DNA of 12,716 nt from Eubacteriales bacterium (GTDB lineage Bacteria > Bacillota > Clostridia > JANYKE01), in assembly GCA_025361685.1 (NCBI GenBank), contig JANYKE010000123.1:1-12716 (forward strand), read 5' to 3'. The translations under genes and the position numbers were made by a program. The notes under the pieces were generated by a model. The model was not told the origin of the DNA. It ran no database searches and saw nothing but the letters and a program-made list of their open reading frames with translations. Shown piece after piece: positions 1 to 6,394 of this stretch. Positions within the stretch are counted from its first letter, which is position 1. Each line of letters opens with the position of its first letter.

Positions 1-1
1 T

Positions 2-1024
2 CATCCGCTTATAAAAGTTATTGATGAAGAATATACCGGGGAGGCTTTGCTTTCCGATAACGAGCCAAAAATAATTATTGCAAGTGGGCCTCTTACAGAC
101 GGAGTGCTTTATAAAAATATTCAAGAACTGATACACGCAGACTATTTACATTTTTTTGATGCTGCCGCGCCACTTATTGAGACAGATTCGATAGATATGA
201 CAATTGCTTTTCGTGCATCGCGGTATGGAAAAGATACTGAAGTAGCAGGCGAAGCAAGCGTGGGCGACTATATCAATTGTCCGATGAACGAGCAACAGTA
301 TTTTGCATTTTACAACGAACTGATTTCCGCGGATGTTGCATATGTGAATGAGTTTGAGAAAAAGAAAATTTTCGAGGGCTGCATGCCGGTTGAGATAATG
401 GCTGGCAGAGGCGTTGACACTTTGAGGTTCGGACCGTTGAAACCGGTTGGACTTGATAATCCGATGACAGGTGAAAAATATTATGCGGTTGTACAGCTTA
501 GGCAGGATAATTATCAGGATTCGCTTTACAACATGGTTGGGTTTCAAACACGATTAAAGTTTGGTGAACAGAAACGTGTTTTCTCAATGATACCGGGTTT
601 GGAGAATGCTGTATTTGAAAGGTATGGCGTTATGCACAGAAATACTTTCATCGATTCGCCTCATCTGTTGAACAGCGTATATAAATTGAAGGAACGGGAC
701 AACATATTTTTTGCGGGACAGATAACAGGAGTTGAAGGTTACGTGGAATCAGCTTCTTCAGGATTGATTGCAGGAATGAACGCTGCACTTGAAGTGCTCG
801 GGCGTGAGCCAATTACATTTGAAAACAATACAGCTATCGGAGCGCTGGCACAATATATTTCCCGTAACAATGCAAATAATTTTCAGCCAATGAACATTAA
901 TTTTGGTATAATAAAAGGGATTGATGAAAAAATCAGAGATAAAAAAACCCGTTACAATAAAATTGCTGTGAGGGCACTAGAAGCCGTGAATGATAAAAAG
1001 AAAATATTAAGCGAGGTACTTTGA
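2..1024 (+). CDS. trmFO: TrmFO, folate/FAD-dependent tRNA m5U54 methyltransferase (5'-truncated by window edge)
   Basis: The enzyme methylates U54 in the T-loop of tRNA, using methylenetetrahydrofolate as carbon donor and FAD as reductant; this is the usual route in Bacillota. The reading frame is open to the left edge, so the TTG near base 47 is not the start; 340 residues are visible of a family length near 435-450, and the N-terminal FAD-binding glycine motif lies outside. Visible family blocks, in order: the FYDAAAP stretch, GDYINCPMN, FEGCMPVEIMA with a conserved Cys, RGVDTLRFGPLKPVGL, YAVVQLRQDN, VGFQTRLKFGEQKRVFSMIPGLE, RYGVMHRNTFI and the FAD-contacting FFAGQITGVEGYVESA. The C-terminus with the IRDKKTRY stretch is complete and ends in TGA at 1022-1024. 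purN starts 2 bases later, which suggests co-transcription. The family assignment is secure. Confidence 0.96.
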   Translation, partial: HPLIKVIDEEYTGEALLSDNEPKIIIASGPLTDGVLYKNIQELIHADYLHFFDAAAPLIETDSIDMTIAFRASRYGKDTEVAGEASVGDYINCPMNEQQYFAFYNELISADVAYVNEFEKKKIFEGCMPVEIMAGRGVDTLRFGPLKPVGLDNPMTGEKYYAVVQLRQDNYQDSLYNMVGFQTRLKFGEQKRVFSMIPGLENAVFERYGVMHRNTFIDSPHLLNSVYKLKERDNIFFAGQITGVEGYVESASSGLIAGMNAALEVLGREPITFENNTAIGALAQYISRNNANNFQPMNINFGIIKGIDEKIRDKKTRYNKIAVRALEAVNDKKKILSEVL

Positions 1025-1026
1025 TT

Positions 1027-1629
1027 ATGGATAAAAAGAAAATGATCAAAATTGCAGTATTTGCTTCACATGGCGGATCGGATATGCAGGCTATTGTCGA
1101 CGGATGCAAGAGCGGCGAGATTAATGCCGCGGTTGCTCTGGTTATCAGCAACAACTCAAACTCATTTGCGCTCAAGCGTGCGGCCAATGAGAAAATTGAT
1201 TTCTACCATCTGAGCAGCGCGGCAATTCCTGATCAGAACGAGCTTGACAATAGATTTTTGGAGCTGCTTGAGAAGTACGATATTGATATTATTTTCCTTG
1301 CCGGGTATATGAAGAAGATTGGAACTCCGATTCTTCGCAAGTATGAGAACCGAATATTTAATATTCATCCGGCGCTACTGCCGAAGCATGGCGGACAGGG
1401 AATGTACGGAATAAAAGTTCACACGGCCGTAATCGATGCCGGTGAAGAAGAGACCGGAGTTACAATTCACAGGGTCAATGAGGAATATGACCAAGGAGAT
1501 ATTTTTGCACAGACGACTGTTCCGGTTATGCCGGATGACTCACCTGAGATGCTTGCAGCAAGGGTATTGGAGCGTGAGCATACTTTTCTTGTTGAGGTTG
1601 TAAGAAAAATAGTTGCGGATTTATTTTAG
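1027..1629 (+). CDS. purN: Phosphoribosylglycinamide formyltransferase PurN
   Basis: Transfers the formyl group of 10-formyltetrahydrofolate to GAR in step 3 of de novo purine synthesis; cytoplasmic. The 200-residue length is normal. Seen: an N-terminal phosphate-binding loop SHGGSDMQA (residues 14-22; the classic form is GGGSNLQ), the active-site NIHP with N112 and H114, the LLPKHGGQGMYG substrate loop, and D155 in EEYDQGD, matching the catalytic Asn-His-Asp triad known from E. coli PurN. I chose ATG 1027 because GCGAGG at 1011-1016 sits 10 bases before it; the in-frame TTG at 1021 would be only 4 bases from that site, and a further ATG at 1042 is also possible. It lies directly behind trmFO, so both are probably in one transcript; both use folate cofactors. 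The stop TAG at 1627-1629 lies inside the last codons of the opposing gene. Confidence 0.94.
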   Translation: MDKKKMIKIAVFASHGGSDMQAIVDGCKSGEINAAVALVISNNSNSFALKRAANEKIDFYHLSSAAIPDQNELDNRFLELLEKYDIDIIFLAGYMKKIGTPILRKYENRIFNIHPALLPKHGGQGMYGIKVHTAVIDAGEEETGVTIHRVNEEYDQGDIFAQTTVPVMPDDSPEMLAARVLEREHTFLVEVVRKIVADLF

Positions 1630-2190
1630 TCCTTCTTGCGATTTAGCAGTAAGCTTATCACTGATAAATGTAATTGTTATACTGGCACCTACCGAACCTG
1701 AACCATCCCATCTATATGTTATTGTGGTGGTTTCGGTGTTAGCCGGCATAGCTGATCCCTCAACTCCTCCAAATAACTCGACAACATCAGCGATACTCAT
1801 TCCGGTCTGCAACTGATTGTATTGCACTAATGTTACGCCGTCTTGGGTGATTGGCACAGGTGTTGGAGTGGGTTTGGCAGTGGGCTTGGGAGTTCCGGTT
1901 GGCAGCTTAGTTGATGCAGGCTTTGATGTTTTATTTGGTTGAGATGAAGACATTGAAGTATATGAGCTTTCCGGATTAAGAGTTGTATTGGATGCCGGAT
2001 TGAGATTGCCGGAACCATTATTTCTAAAAATCAAAATGCTGGCAATCAGAAGCAGGATTGCAACAACAATCACCACGGGCATTACCCTTCCGGATTTGTT
2101 GCGGCGAGATTTTTTCTTTCTGTGATTTGGTCTGTTAGGTTTGAGTTCGTTTACTCTGCGTGATGCGCTTCTTGATTTTTGATTAGCCAT
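1621..2190 (-). CDS. Membrane-anchored DUF3862-like (SmpA/OmlA-fold-like) protein
   Basis: 189 residues, function unknown. Layout: a very basic cytoplasmic tail (residues 1-35, rich in R and K), one hydrophobic segment (about 37-55), a Ser/Thr/Pro-rich linker with TPKPTAKPTPTP-type repeats (60-115), and a C-terminal domain (118-189). That domain has the pattern of DUF3862 and related BLIP-like/SmpA folds: YNQLQTGMSIADVVELFGG, then a YRWDGSGSVGASITITF strand pair and LTAKSQEGL at the end. The likely topology puts the domain outside the membrane. The start is ATG at 2188-2190 because AGGAAG lies about 9-14 bases upstream; an upstream in-frame ATG at 2254-2256 would begin inside the -35 box of the predicted promoter and is rejected. 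The gene converges on purN and overlaps it by 9 bases. Family assignment is by pattern memory, moderately sure. Confidence 0.82.
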   Translation of the reverse strand: MANQKSRSASRRVNELKPNRPNHRKKKSRRNKSGRVMPVVIVVAILLLIASILIFRNNGSGNLNPASNTTLNPESSYTSMSSSQPNKTSKPASTKLPTGTPKPTAKPTPTPVPITQDGVTLVQYNQLQTGMSIADVVELFGGVEGSAMPANTETTTITYRWDGSGSVGASITITFISDKLTAKSQEGLK

Positions 2191-2227
2191 GACATTTCGC
2201 TTCCTGTAAGAATTTTTTCTTAACTTT

Positions 2228-2256
2228 ATTATATATAAGATTTCTGCGCAAATCAA
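2228..2256 (-). promoter_or_regulatory. Sigma-A-type promoter for the DUF3862-like gene
   Basis: Read on the minus strand: -35 TTGATT (2251-2256), a 17-bp spacer and a perfect -10 TATAAT (2228-2233), about 38 bases before the ATG. The short leader between them holds an A/T-only inverted repeat (TAAGAA...TTCTTA, around 2207-2222), probably without function. Confidence 0.68.
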
Positions 2257-2341
2257 TGCAAGCAGTGTTTTTAATTATGAGAATTTTCCGACAATATATT
2301 TTCTTTTACATAAAAACACTGTATTTTGTAAATATCACTTT

Positions 2342-2388
2342 GGAAAAACAAATCCGAACCTGTTACCCATCTGGGCAATCCGGTTCGG
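2342..2388 (-). terminator. Rho-independent terminator of tRNA-Leu
   Basis: On the minus strand a 7-bp stem CCGAACC/GGTTCGG (2382-2388 with 2354-2360) encloses a 21-base loop that holds a smaller CCCA/TGGG stem. It is followed by a T-rich run TTTGTTTTT (2344-2352). It begins 10 bases past the tRNA 3' CCA, as expected for a single tRNA transcript. Confidence 0.8.
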
Positions 2389-2397
2389 CTTATATTT

Positions 2398-2484
2398 TGG
2401 TGCCGAAGGCGGGACTTGAACCCGCACGATATTGCTATCACCGGATTTTGAGTCCGGCACGTCTGCCAGTTCCATCACTTCGGC
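2398..2484 (-). tRNA. tRNA-Leu, anticodon CAA
   Basis: 87 bases including an encoded CCA. The acceptor stem is GCCGAAG/CTTCGGC with discriminator A. The D-arm carries the AACTGGCAGAC stretch. The anticodon stem CCGGA/TCCGG has the loop CTCAAAA, so the anticodon is CAA, reading UUG codons. A long variable arm with stem GATA/TATC marks it as type II, as expected for leucine. The T-arm CGGG TTCAAGT CCCG is canonical. All arms pair, so the gene looks functional. It is transcribed away from the pilus operon. Confidence 0.96.
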
Positions 2485-2498
2485 GCGTGTGCTTAATC

Positions 2499-2527
2499 AT
2501 AATACCAATCCTGTCGAAACTTGTCAA
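2499..2527 (-). promoter_or_regulatory. Strong sigma-A-type promoter for tRNA-Leu
   Basis: On the minus strand: perfect -35 TTGACA (2522-2527), a 17-bp spacer and -10 TATTAT (2499-2504), 14 bases before the mature tRNA 5' end. This near-consensus promoter overlaps two of the TGTCRA-like motifs listed separately, so a regulator bound there could also affect tRNA-Leu transcription. Confidence 0.85.
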
Positions 2528-2638
2528 GGCGTGTCAGATATTTTGCACATTTGCCAAAACAGGCCTGTATTGTCGAGTATTGTCGAAACATTTAGACTGT
2601 TTTTTTCAAAACCATATTGAATAATTATTTGCCGACAG
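2510..2638 (+). promoter_or_regulatory. Cluster of Spo0A-box-like motifs with near-10-bp phasing
   Basis: TGNC(R)AA-like cores on the plus strand begin at 2512 (TGTCGAA), 2522 (TGTCAAG), 2532 (TGTCAGA), 2552 (TGCCAAA), 2571 (TGTCGAG), 2581 (TGTCGAA) and 2630 (TGCCGAC). Successive distances are 10, 10, 20, 19, 10 and 49 bases, all close to whole helical turns. The published 0A-box consensus is TTTGNCRAA: the site at 2550-2558 matches 9/9, and those at 2579 and 2628 match 8/9. Tandem 0A boxes about 10 bp apart are a known arrangement for Spo0A dimers. The cluster fills the gap between the tRNA-Leu promoter and tadA. That Spo0A binds here is inference. Confidence 0.6.
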
Positions 2639-2645
2639 GCATTAT
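2617..2645 (+). promoter_or_regulatory. Weak candidate promoter for the tad operon
   Basis: TTGAAT (2617-2622), 17 bases, then CATTAT (2640-2645), about 57 bases before the tadA ATG. The match to sigma-A consensus is weak, as could be expected for an activated promoter; a Spo0A-like motif (2628-2636) falls inside the spacer. Other placements are possible. Confidence 0.3.
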
Positions 2646-2701
2646 ATGAATACAGCAAATGCTGTTTTCCAAAAAGCGAAACAAAGGGGTAACATATTTT
2701 T

Positions 2702-3994
2702 ATGGGAAGTGTACAGCCGCTAATCGAAATTCTCGAAAGTATGATACTGGATTTTGTTACCAAAAGGCCGCATATAATTAATAACGTTTATCGAGAGTTG
2801 ATTGACAAGCAGGAGCTTGAAAAGGAAGTCCGCAATTATATAAGCGGCAAAGCGCAAGGAATGAATCTGTCAGCGGAAGAAATCGAATGGCTTATTTTCA
2901 ATTTTAAAATTTATACGCAGGGGTGGGGAGTATTGCAACCGCTCATTGATGACAGAGAGCTTACTGATATTAAGGTGATAAGCTATGACAATATCAGGGT
3001 GAAAAGAAATGGGAAAAGGCAGAAGGCTGATATCCAGTTTGCAAGTCCGGATAGTCTGAAGAGATTTGTGAACATGATAGCGGTAAGGAACGGTGGAAGC
3101 ATCAGCGAGATGAATGCGCTTCAAAAATTGACAGATGCCAAGTCATGTAAATATTTTATTCTGAGGATAAATATTGCAGGCGAATATGTTAATTCGGTTA
3201 ACCATCAATATCTTACCATAAGAAAAATTTCGAAAGAAAAATTGGGGATTGAAGATTTGCAGATGAAGGGTATGTTTGATTCGAGAATATGCAAGTATTT
3301 ATATGAGGCAATAAGAAATGATTTTTCGATACTTGTGACCGGCAAAGGGGCTTCGGGCAAGACAACTCTGATAAACGCGCTGATAGATGAAATTCCGCAT
3401 GATAAGTCTGCGCTTGTGATTCAGGAGGCAGAGGAACTTTTTTCTGATACGCATCCGGATATGATGTTTCAGACGGTAAGGTACACAAAGGGTGAAAGCA
3501 AGATTCGATACACGCTCAGAGATCTGTCAATCAACGGCCTGCTTACTGATCTGGACTACTTCGTAATTGGCGAAATCAAAGGTGAGGAAGCGATGGACAT
3601 GATTAATGCAATTTATACGGGGCACGCGGGGATAACTTCGGTACACGGCAATAACGCCGAAGAGTCGCTAGACAAAATAGTTCACTACATGAAATATGTC
3701 AGTGATCTTAAAAAGGAAGACTTAATGAAAATGCTTTCAGGACTTGACGTAATTATATACATGAAAAATTTTATGATAATTGAAATAACTGAAATCATCT
3801 GTTTTGATGAAGGTCAAAACAAATTGTTGTTCAATAAAGTTTTTAAATTCCAATCGCAGGAAGACAGCACTGCCTTTCCGGATTTTCAATTCGTGAGATT
3901 AAACGAGAGCTGCGCAAAAGCAAAAGAAAAACTGCGTATGGGAAAATATTATCGTCAAAATAATTCTGATGAAGACGGAGGAAATTTTGCATGA
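2702..3994 (+). CDS. tadA: TadA/CpaF-type secretion ATPase
   Basis: Cytoplasmic hexameric ATPase of the type II/IV secretion superfamily that powers assembly of Tad/Flp pili. 430 residues, usual for CpaF. Seen: an N-terminal helical region (1-90); an N-terminal ATPase subdomain (90-200); Walker A GKGASGKT (214-221); a conserved acidic stretch VIQEAEEL; Walker B-like DYFVIGEIKGEEAMD (from residue 285, Glu291), where many relatives have GEVRG, so the Arg is replaced by Lys; then TGHAGITSVHGN with the His-box His315. The start ATG follows AAAGGGG (2683-2689) with a rather long 12-base spacing. The stop overlaps the tadB start (ATGA at 3991-3994), so translation of the two is probably coupled. 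First gene of the pilus operon; no tadZ/cpaE precedes it, unlike in many tad loci. Confidence 0.92.
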   Translation: MGSVQPLIEILESMILDFVTKRPHIINNVYRELIDKQELEKEVRNYISGKAQGMNLSAEEIEWLIFNFKIYTQGWGVLQPLIDDRELTDIKVISYDNIRVKRNGKRQKADIQFASPDSLKRFVNMIAVRNGGSISEMNALQKLTDAKSCKYFILRINIAGEYVNSVNHQYLTIRKISKEKLGIEDLQMKGMFDSRICKYLYEAIRNDFSILVTGKGASGKTTLINALIDEIPHDKSALVIQEAEELFSDTHPDMMFQTVRYTKGESKIRYTLRDLSINGLLTDLDYFVIGEIKGEEAMDMINAIYTGHAGITSVHGNNAEESLDKIVHYMKYVSDLKKEDLMKMLSGLDVIIYMKNFMIIEITEIICFDEGQNKLLFNKVFKFQSQEDSTAFPDFQFVRLNESCAKAKEKLRMGKYYRQNNSDEDGGNFA

Positions 3995-4953
3995 CAACAA
4001 TGATTGCGTTGCGAGCCATTTTATTTGTAGTTATTACTTTGGCCGTTATTTGCATACTGGAAATAATAAGCAGTGAGAGCACAAAAAATTTAATTAAAGA
4101 AAAACTTGGCGACCTGGATGAGAGATATGAAAAAAGACTGTCAAAAAAGCAACTGGAAATAATATATAACGGAAGCTACGAGAATAAGAAATATATCGAA
4201 AAGGTGGATGACATTATTGAAAGTTCTTCGATTAGATTCATATTTCCATTTGTCACAAGTGAGATATTTCTGGCATCAAGTATTGTAATTGCAATTGTTT
4301 CAACAGCAGTCTTTCACACATTTGTATACAGCTCGGCGATTTTTGATATATTGATTTTTATTTCCGGACTGTTTTTGCCATATTTATTGTTGAAAAAGGC
4401 GACTGCAATTGTCGGAGACAAAATCGACAGCCAGATACTGCCGTGGCTGAACACACTTTCAAATTTGAGCGCAACAAATGATGATATTGTGACAATAATT
4501 GAAAAATCAACGTTGTATTTAAAGGCGCCGCTAAAGAAGTATGCTGAAGGGTTTGTGCTTGAGGCTAAGCAGGGAGTGGAATTACAGGAAGCTATTACAC
4601 ATTTCGAAGAAAAAGTTTCGAACAGAAGATTAAAACAATTTATTCGCAATCTCGGAGTTTGTTCCAAGCACGATGCGGATTACAAGAAGGTTATCAATAA
4701 GTCAAAGATATTGCTTAGAGGATATTTTGTTGAAAAGTCGAGACGCAAAAAAGATATTACGCAAGGTAAGACGGACATTGTTGTAACATTAGTAATTGGG
4801 ATTGTATTGTTTTATATTTTTGTGTCTTTTCAACCGGAGTTTTCAAAGACCATTACCGAAACATTTATTGGCAATATTTTGATTGGGTATAATCTTTTTG
4901 TTTTACTTTTTGGGATTTATAAAATGATTACTATTGATGAGTTAAATTTTTAG
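3991..4953 (+). CDS. tadB: TadB-like inner-membrane platform protein (T2SSF family)
   Basis: 320 residues. With TadC it should form the membrane platform on which the TadA ATPase acts. Seen: an N-terminal membrane segment (5-25), a charged stretch (30-80), two adjoining hydrophobic segments (91-110 and 114-134), a T2SSF-type helical cytoplasmic domain (about 145-260, with the LNTLSNLSATNDDIVTIIEKS and LKAPLKKYAEGFVLEAKQGVELQEAITHFEEKV blocks), and two C-terminal membrane segments (262-280, 294-312). This topology is typical of TadB. GGAGG at 3978-3982 precedes the ATG; the start overlaps the tadA stop. Sequence identity to well-studied TadB is probably low; the call rests on topology and position between tadA and tadC. 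Confidence 0.85.
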   Translation: MTTMIALRAILFVVITLAVICILEIISSESTKNLIKEKLGDLDERYEKRLSKKQLEIIYNGSYENKKYIEKVDDIIESSSIRFIFPFVTSEIFLASSIVIAIVSTAVFHTFVYSSAIFDILIFISGLFLPYLLLKKATAIVGDKIDSQILPWLNTLSNLSATNDDIVTIIEKSTLYLKAPLKKYAEGFVLEAKQGVELQEAITHFEEKVSNRRLKQFIRNLGVCSKHDADYKKVINKSKILLRGYFVEKSRRKKDITQGKTDIVVTLVIGIVLFYIFVSFQPEFSKTITETFIGNILIGYNLFVLLFGIYKMITIDELNF

Positions 4954-4968
4954 TTGCAGGAGAGCGCG

Positions 4969-5664
4969 ATGTTTGAAATTGAAAAAGGATATTTTTCAGA
5001 AAATAGAATAGAAGAGTTTCTTAAGAGAAATGGCAATCCGTTAAGGATGAGCGCTAAGATTTTTATGATTAGCAAATTTGCTGCTTCAGCATTTCTGGGA
5101 GCTTCCCTTTTCGCAGCATCAACAAACATTTTGCTTGGACTTGGAGGAGTGATTTTAGGATTTTTCTTTTTGGATATAGGGGTGAAAATATCTGATAATT
5201 CTGATATGAAGAATGTTAAGTTTGAACTTGCGGATATTTATGATTTGATAAATATCCAGACTTCGGCAGGAGTACCTATAGGAATAGCTTTGCTTGAAGC
5301 GCACACGACGGTAAGAAGCAAGAGGCTGAAAAAAGAACTTGCTGTCTTGTCAGCAGAAATTATGCTCACCAACAATATCGGAGAAGCGCTTGATAATTTC
5401 GAGAGTAAATTTAAATCATCAGACATTGAGGTTTTTGTGATGAGCCTGAAGCAGGCTGTGTTGACCGGACAGAGCGAAATGATCCTCGATGATATTTCCG
5501 ACAGCCTTAAAGAATCGAATCAGATATTGCTGCAATTGGAAGGCGGTAAAATTAAGAGCATTCGAATCATGATTCAGCTTCTCATGTATGTTGGAATAAT
5601 TGGCATTCTTTTGTATGGACTATGGACTGAATTGGGCAAGGTATGGAGCAGTATGCTGGGTTAA
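4969..5664 (+). CDS. tadC: TadC-like inner-membrane platform protein (T2SSF family)
   Basis: 231 residues. Partner of TadB in the pilus platform. Two hydrophobic stretches (about 31-52 and 54-72), a T2SSF-like domain (86-195: ADIYDLINIQTSAGVPIGIALLEA, then LSAEIMLTNNIGEALDNFESKF and FVMSLKQAVLTGQSEMILDDISDSL) and a C-terminal membrane segment (200-220). The pattern with a Gly in the SAGVPI turn is typical of the family. I take ATG 4969, because AGGAG (4958-4962) is 6 bases upstream; a TTG at 4954, right behind the tadB stop, has no proper binding site. Confidence 0.87.
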   Translation: MFEIEKGYFSENRIEEFLKRNGNPLRMSAKIFMISKFAASAFLGASLFAASTNILLGLGGVILGFFFLDIGVKISDNSDMKNVKFELADIYDLINIQTSAGVPIGIALLEAHTTVRSKRLKKELAVLSAEIMLTNNIGEALDNFESKFKSSDIEVFVMSLKQAVLTGQSEMILDDISDSLKESNQILLQLEGGKIKSIRIMIQLLMYVGIIGILLYGLWTELGKVWSSMLG

Positions 5665-5707
5665 TGTGATCGCGACATGTTTCCCCATTACATATACATT
5701 AATAAGG

Positions 5708-5715
5708 AAAGGAGG
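5708..5715 (+). promoter_or_regulatory. Strong ribosome binding site of the pilin gene
   Basis: AAAGGAGG, 9 bases before ATG 5725. It is among the best Shine-Dalgarno matches in the operon, as expected for a major subunit made in excess, and it rules out the in-frame ATG at 5677 as the start. Confidence 0.75.
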
Positions 5716-5724
5716 AATAAATTC

Positions 5725-5913
5725 ATGAAAAAATTTACGAAAAAAGTATTTTCTTTAAAAAAGAAGGGCGACGAGCAGATTATTGTAAAGCTCGTACTTG
5801 TTGGCGTTGCAGTTGTTCTGGCTTATTTGTTTAGAGCAGGAGTGACAGATCTTCTCTCAAATTCATTTGATGTACTTGGACAAAGCGTCGGAATAATGAT
5901 GAGTGGTATGTAG
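5725..5913 (+). CDS. Flp-like pilin (probable major pilus subunit)
   Basis: 62 residues, in the Flp size range (about 50-80). A basic leader (residues 1-15, KKFTKKVFSLKKKG) is followed by a hydrophobic helix (19-36) and a short tail. Cleavage by the prepilin peptidase encoded at the operon end would be expected after Gly15, giving a 47-residue mature pilin beginning DEQIIVKLVL. The Glu then falls at +2 rather than at +5 as in classic type IV and Flp pilins, and the Glu-Tyr pair of Flp is absent, so this is a divergent version. Position directly after tadC and the strong ribosome binding site support a major subunit, but function is inferred from context and architecture. Confidence 0.75.
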   Translation: MKKFTKKVFSLKKKGDEQIIVKLVLVGVAVVLAYLFRAGVTDLLSNSFDVLGQSVGIMMSGM

Positions 5914-5943
5914 TTCTAATGTTTTACAGCGGAGGCAAAGTGT

Positions 5944-6366
5944 ATGAAATGTTTTTATTTTATACGTAAGAAGAAAAAAGGTTACGTGGGGGAAATGTTT
6001 GCCTCACTTGTGATTATTGCATTTTGCATAATAGCTCTTATTACCGGCATAAATTATGTTGACATGGTGAAGGACTACGCTGTTGCAAACCAAATATCCA
6101 GGAAATTTATTTTACGCATGGAAACAGTCGGCTACCTAAGAATTGAAGATGCAGATCGCCTGCTTGTTGAAATGAAGGATGCAGGATTTAAGAATGTTAG
6201 TCTGAATGGCAGTACGAATACTAAACAAGAGTTTGGAGAAGATGTGATACTTAACATTTCGTTTCTTCAAAGCGGGAAAGAAACGGTGAGAAGCGGATCC
6301 GGGTTTTCAACTGTGAATAGTGATAAGTACTTGAACATCAGACGAAGCTCAACTGCGAAAGGATGA
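5944..6366 (+). CDS. TadE-like/DUF4320-like minor pilin-type protein
   Basis: 140 residues. A basic start (MKCFYFIRKKKKG), a likely prepilin cleavage after Gly13, Glu at mature position +4 (YVGEMF), and one hydrophobic helix (18-37) that continues into an amphipathic region with YAVANQISRKFILRMETVGYL. The rest (70-140) is a small soluble, probably external, domain. The helix followed by an A..QI.R....E..G pattern resembles DUF4320, a family I recall from Bacillota tad loci; this is from memory. GGAGG (5931-5935) lies 8 bases before the ATG. Probably a pseudopilin that is part of, or primes, the pilus. Confidence 0.7.
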   Translation: MKCFYFIRKKKKGYVGEMFASLVIIAFCIIALITGINYVDMVKDYAVANQISRKFILRMETVGYLRIEDADRLLVEMKDAGFKNVSLNGSTNTKQEFGEDVILNISFLQSGKETVRSGSGFSTVNSDKYLNIRRSSTAKG

Positions 6367-6394
6367 AATGATTTTAGGATAGGAGGTTGATTAA

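Noticed and set aside
146..547. Minus-strand open frame inside trmFO
   Set aside because: It lies antisense to well-conserved TrmFO motifs and has no start signal; a shadow frame.
2342..2400. T-box or other riboswitch suggested by the paired CCGAACC/GGTTCGG and inner CCCA/TGGG
   Set aside because: Position directly behind the tRNA, orientation and T run fit a plain terminator; no T-box sequence is present.
2398..2484. tRNA-Leu as integration site for a mobile tad island
   Set aside because: Integrases normally use the tRNA 3' end, which here faces the housekeeping genes and not the tad operon. I saw no integrase, and no direct repeat of the tRNA 3' end was noticed.
2256..2624. Plus-strand open frame of 122 codons across the tRNA region
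   Set aside because: It runs antisense through the complete tRNA-Leu and its terminator and promoter, has no ribosome binding site and a biased, non-protein-like composition.
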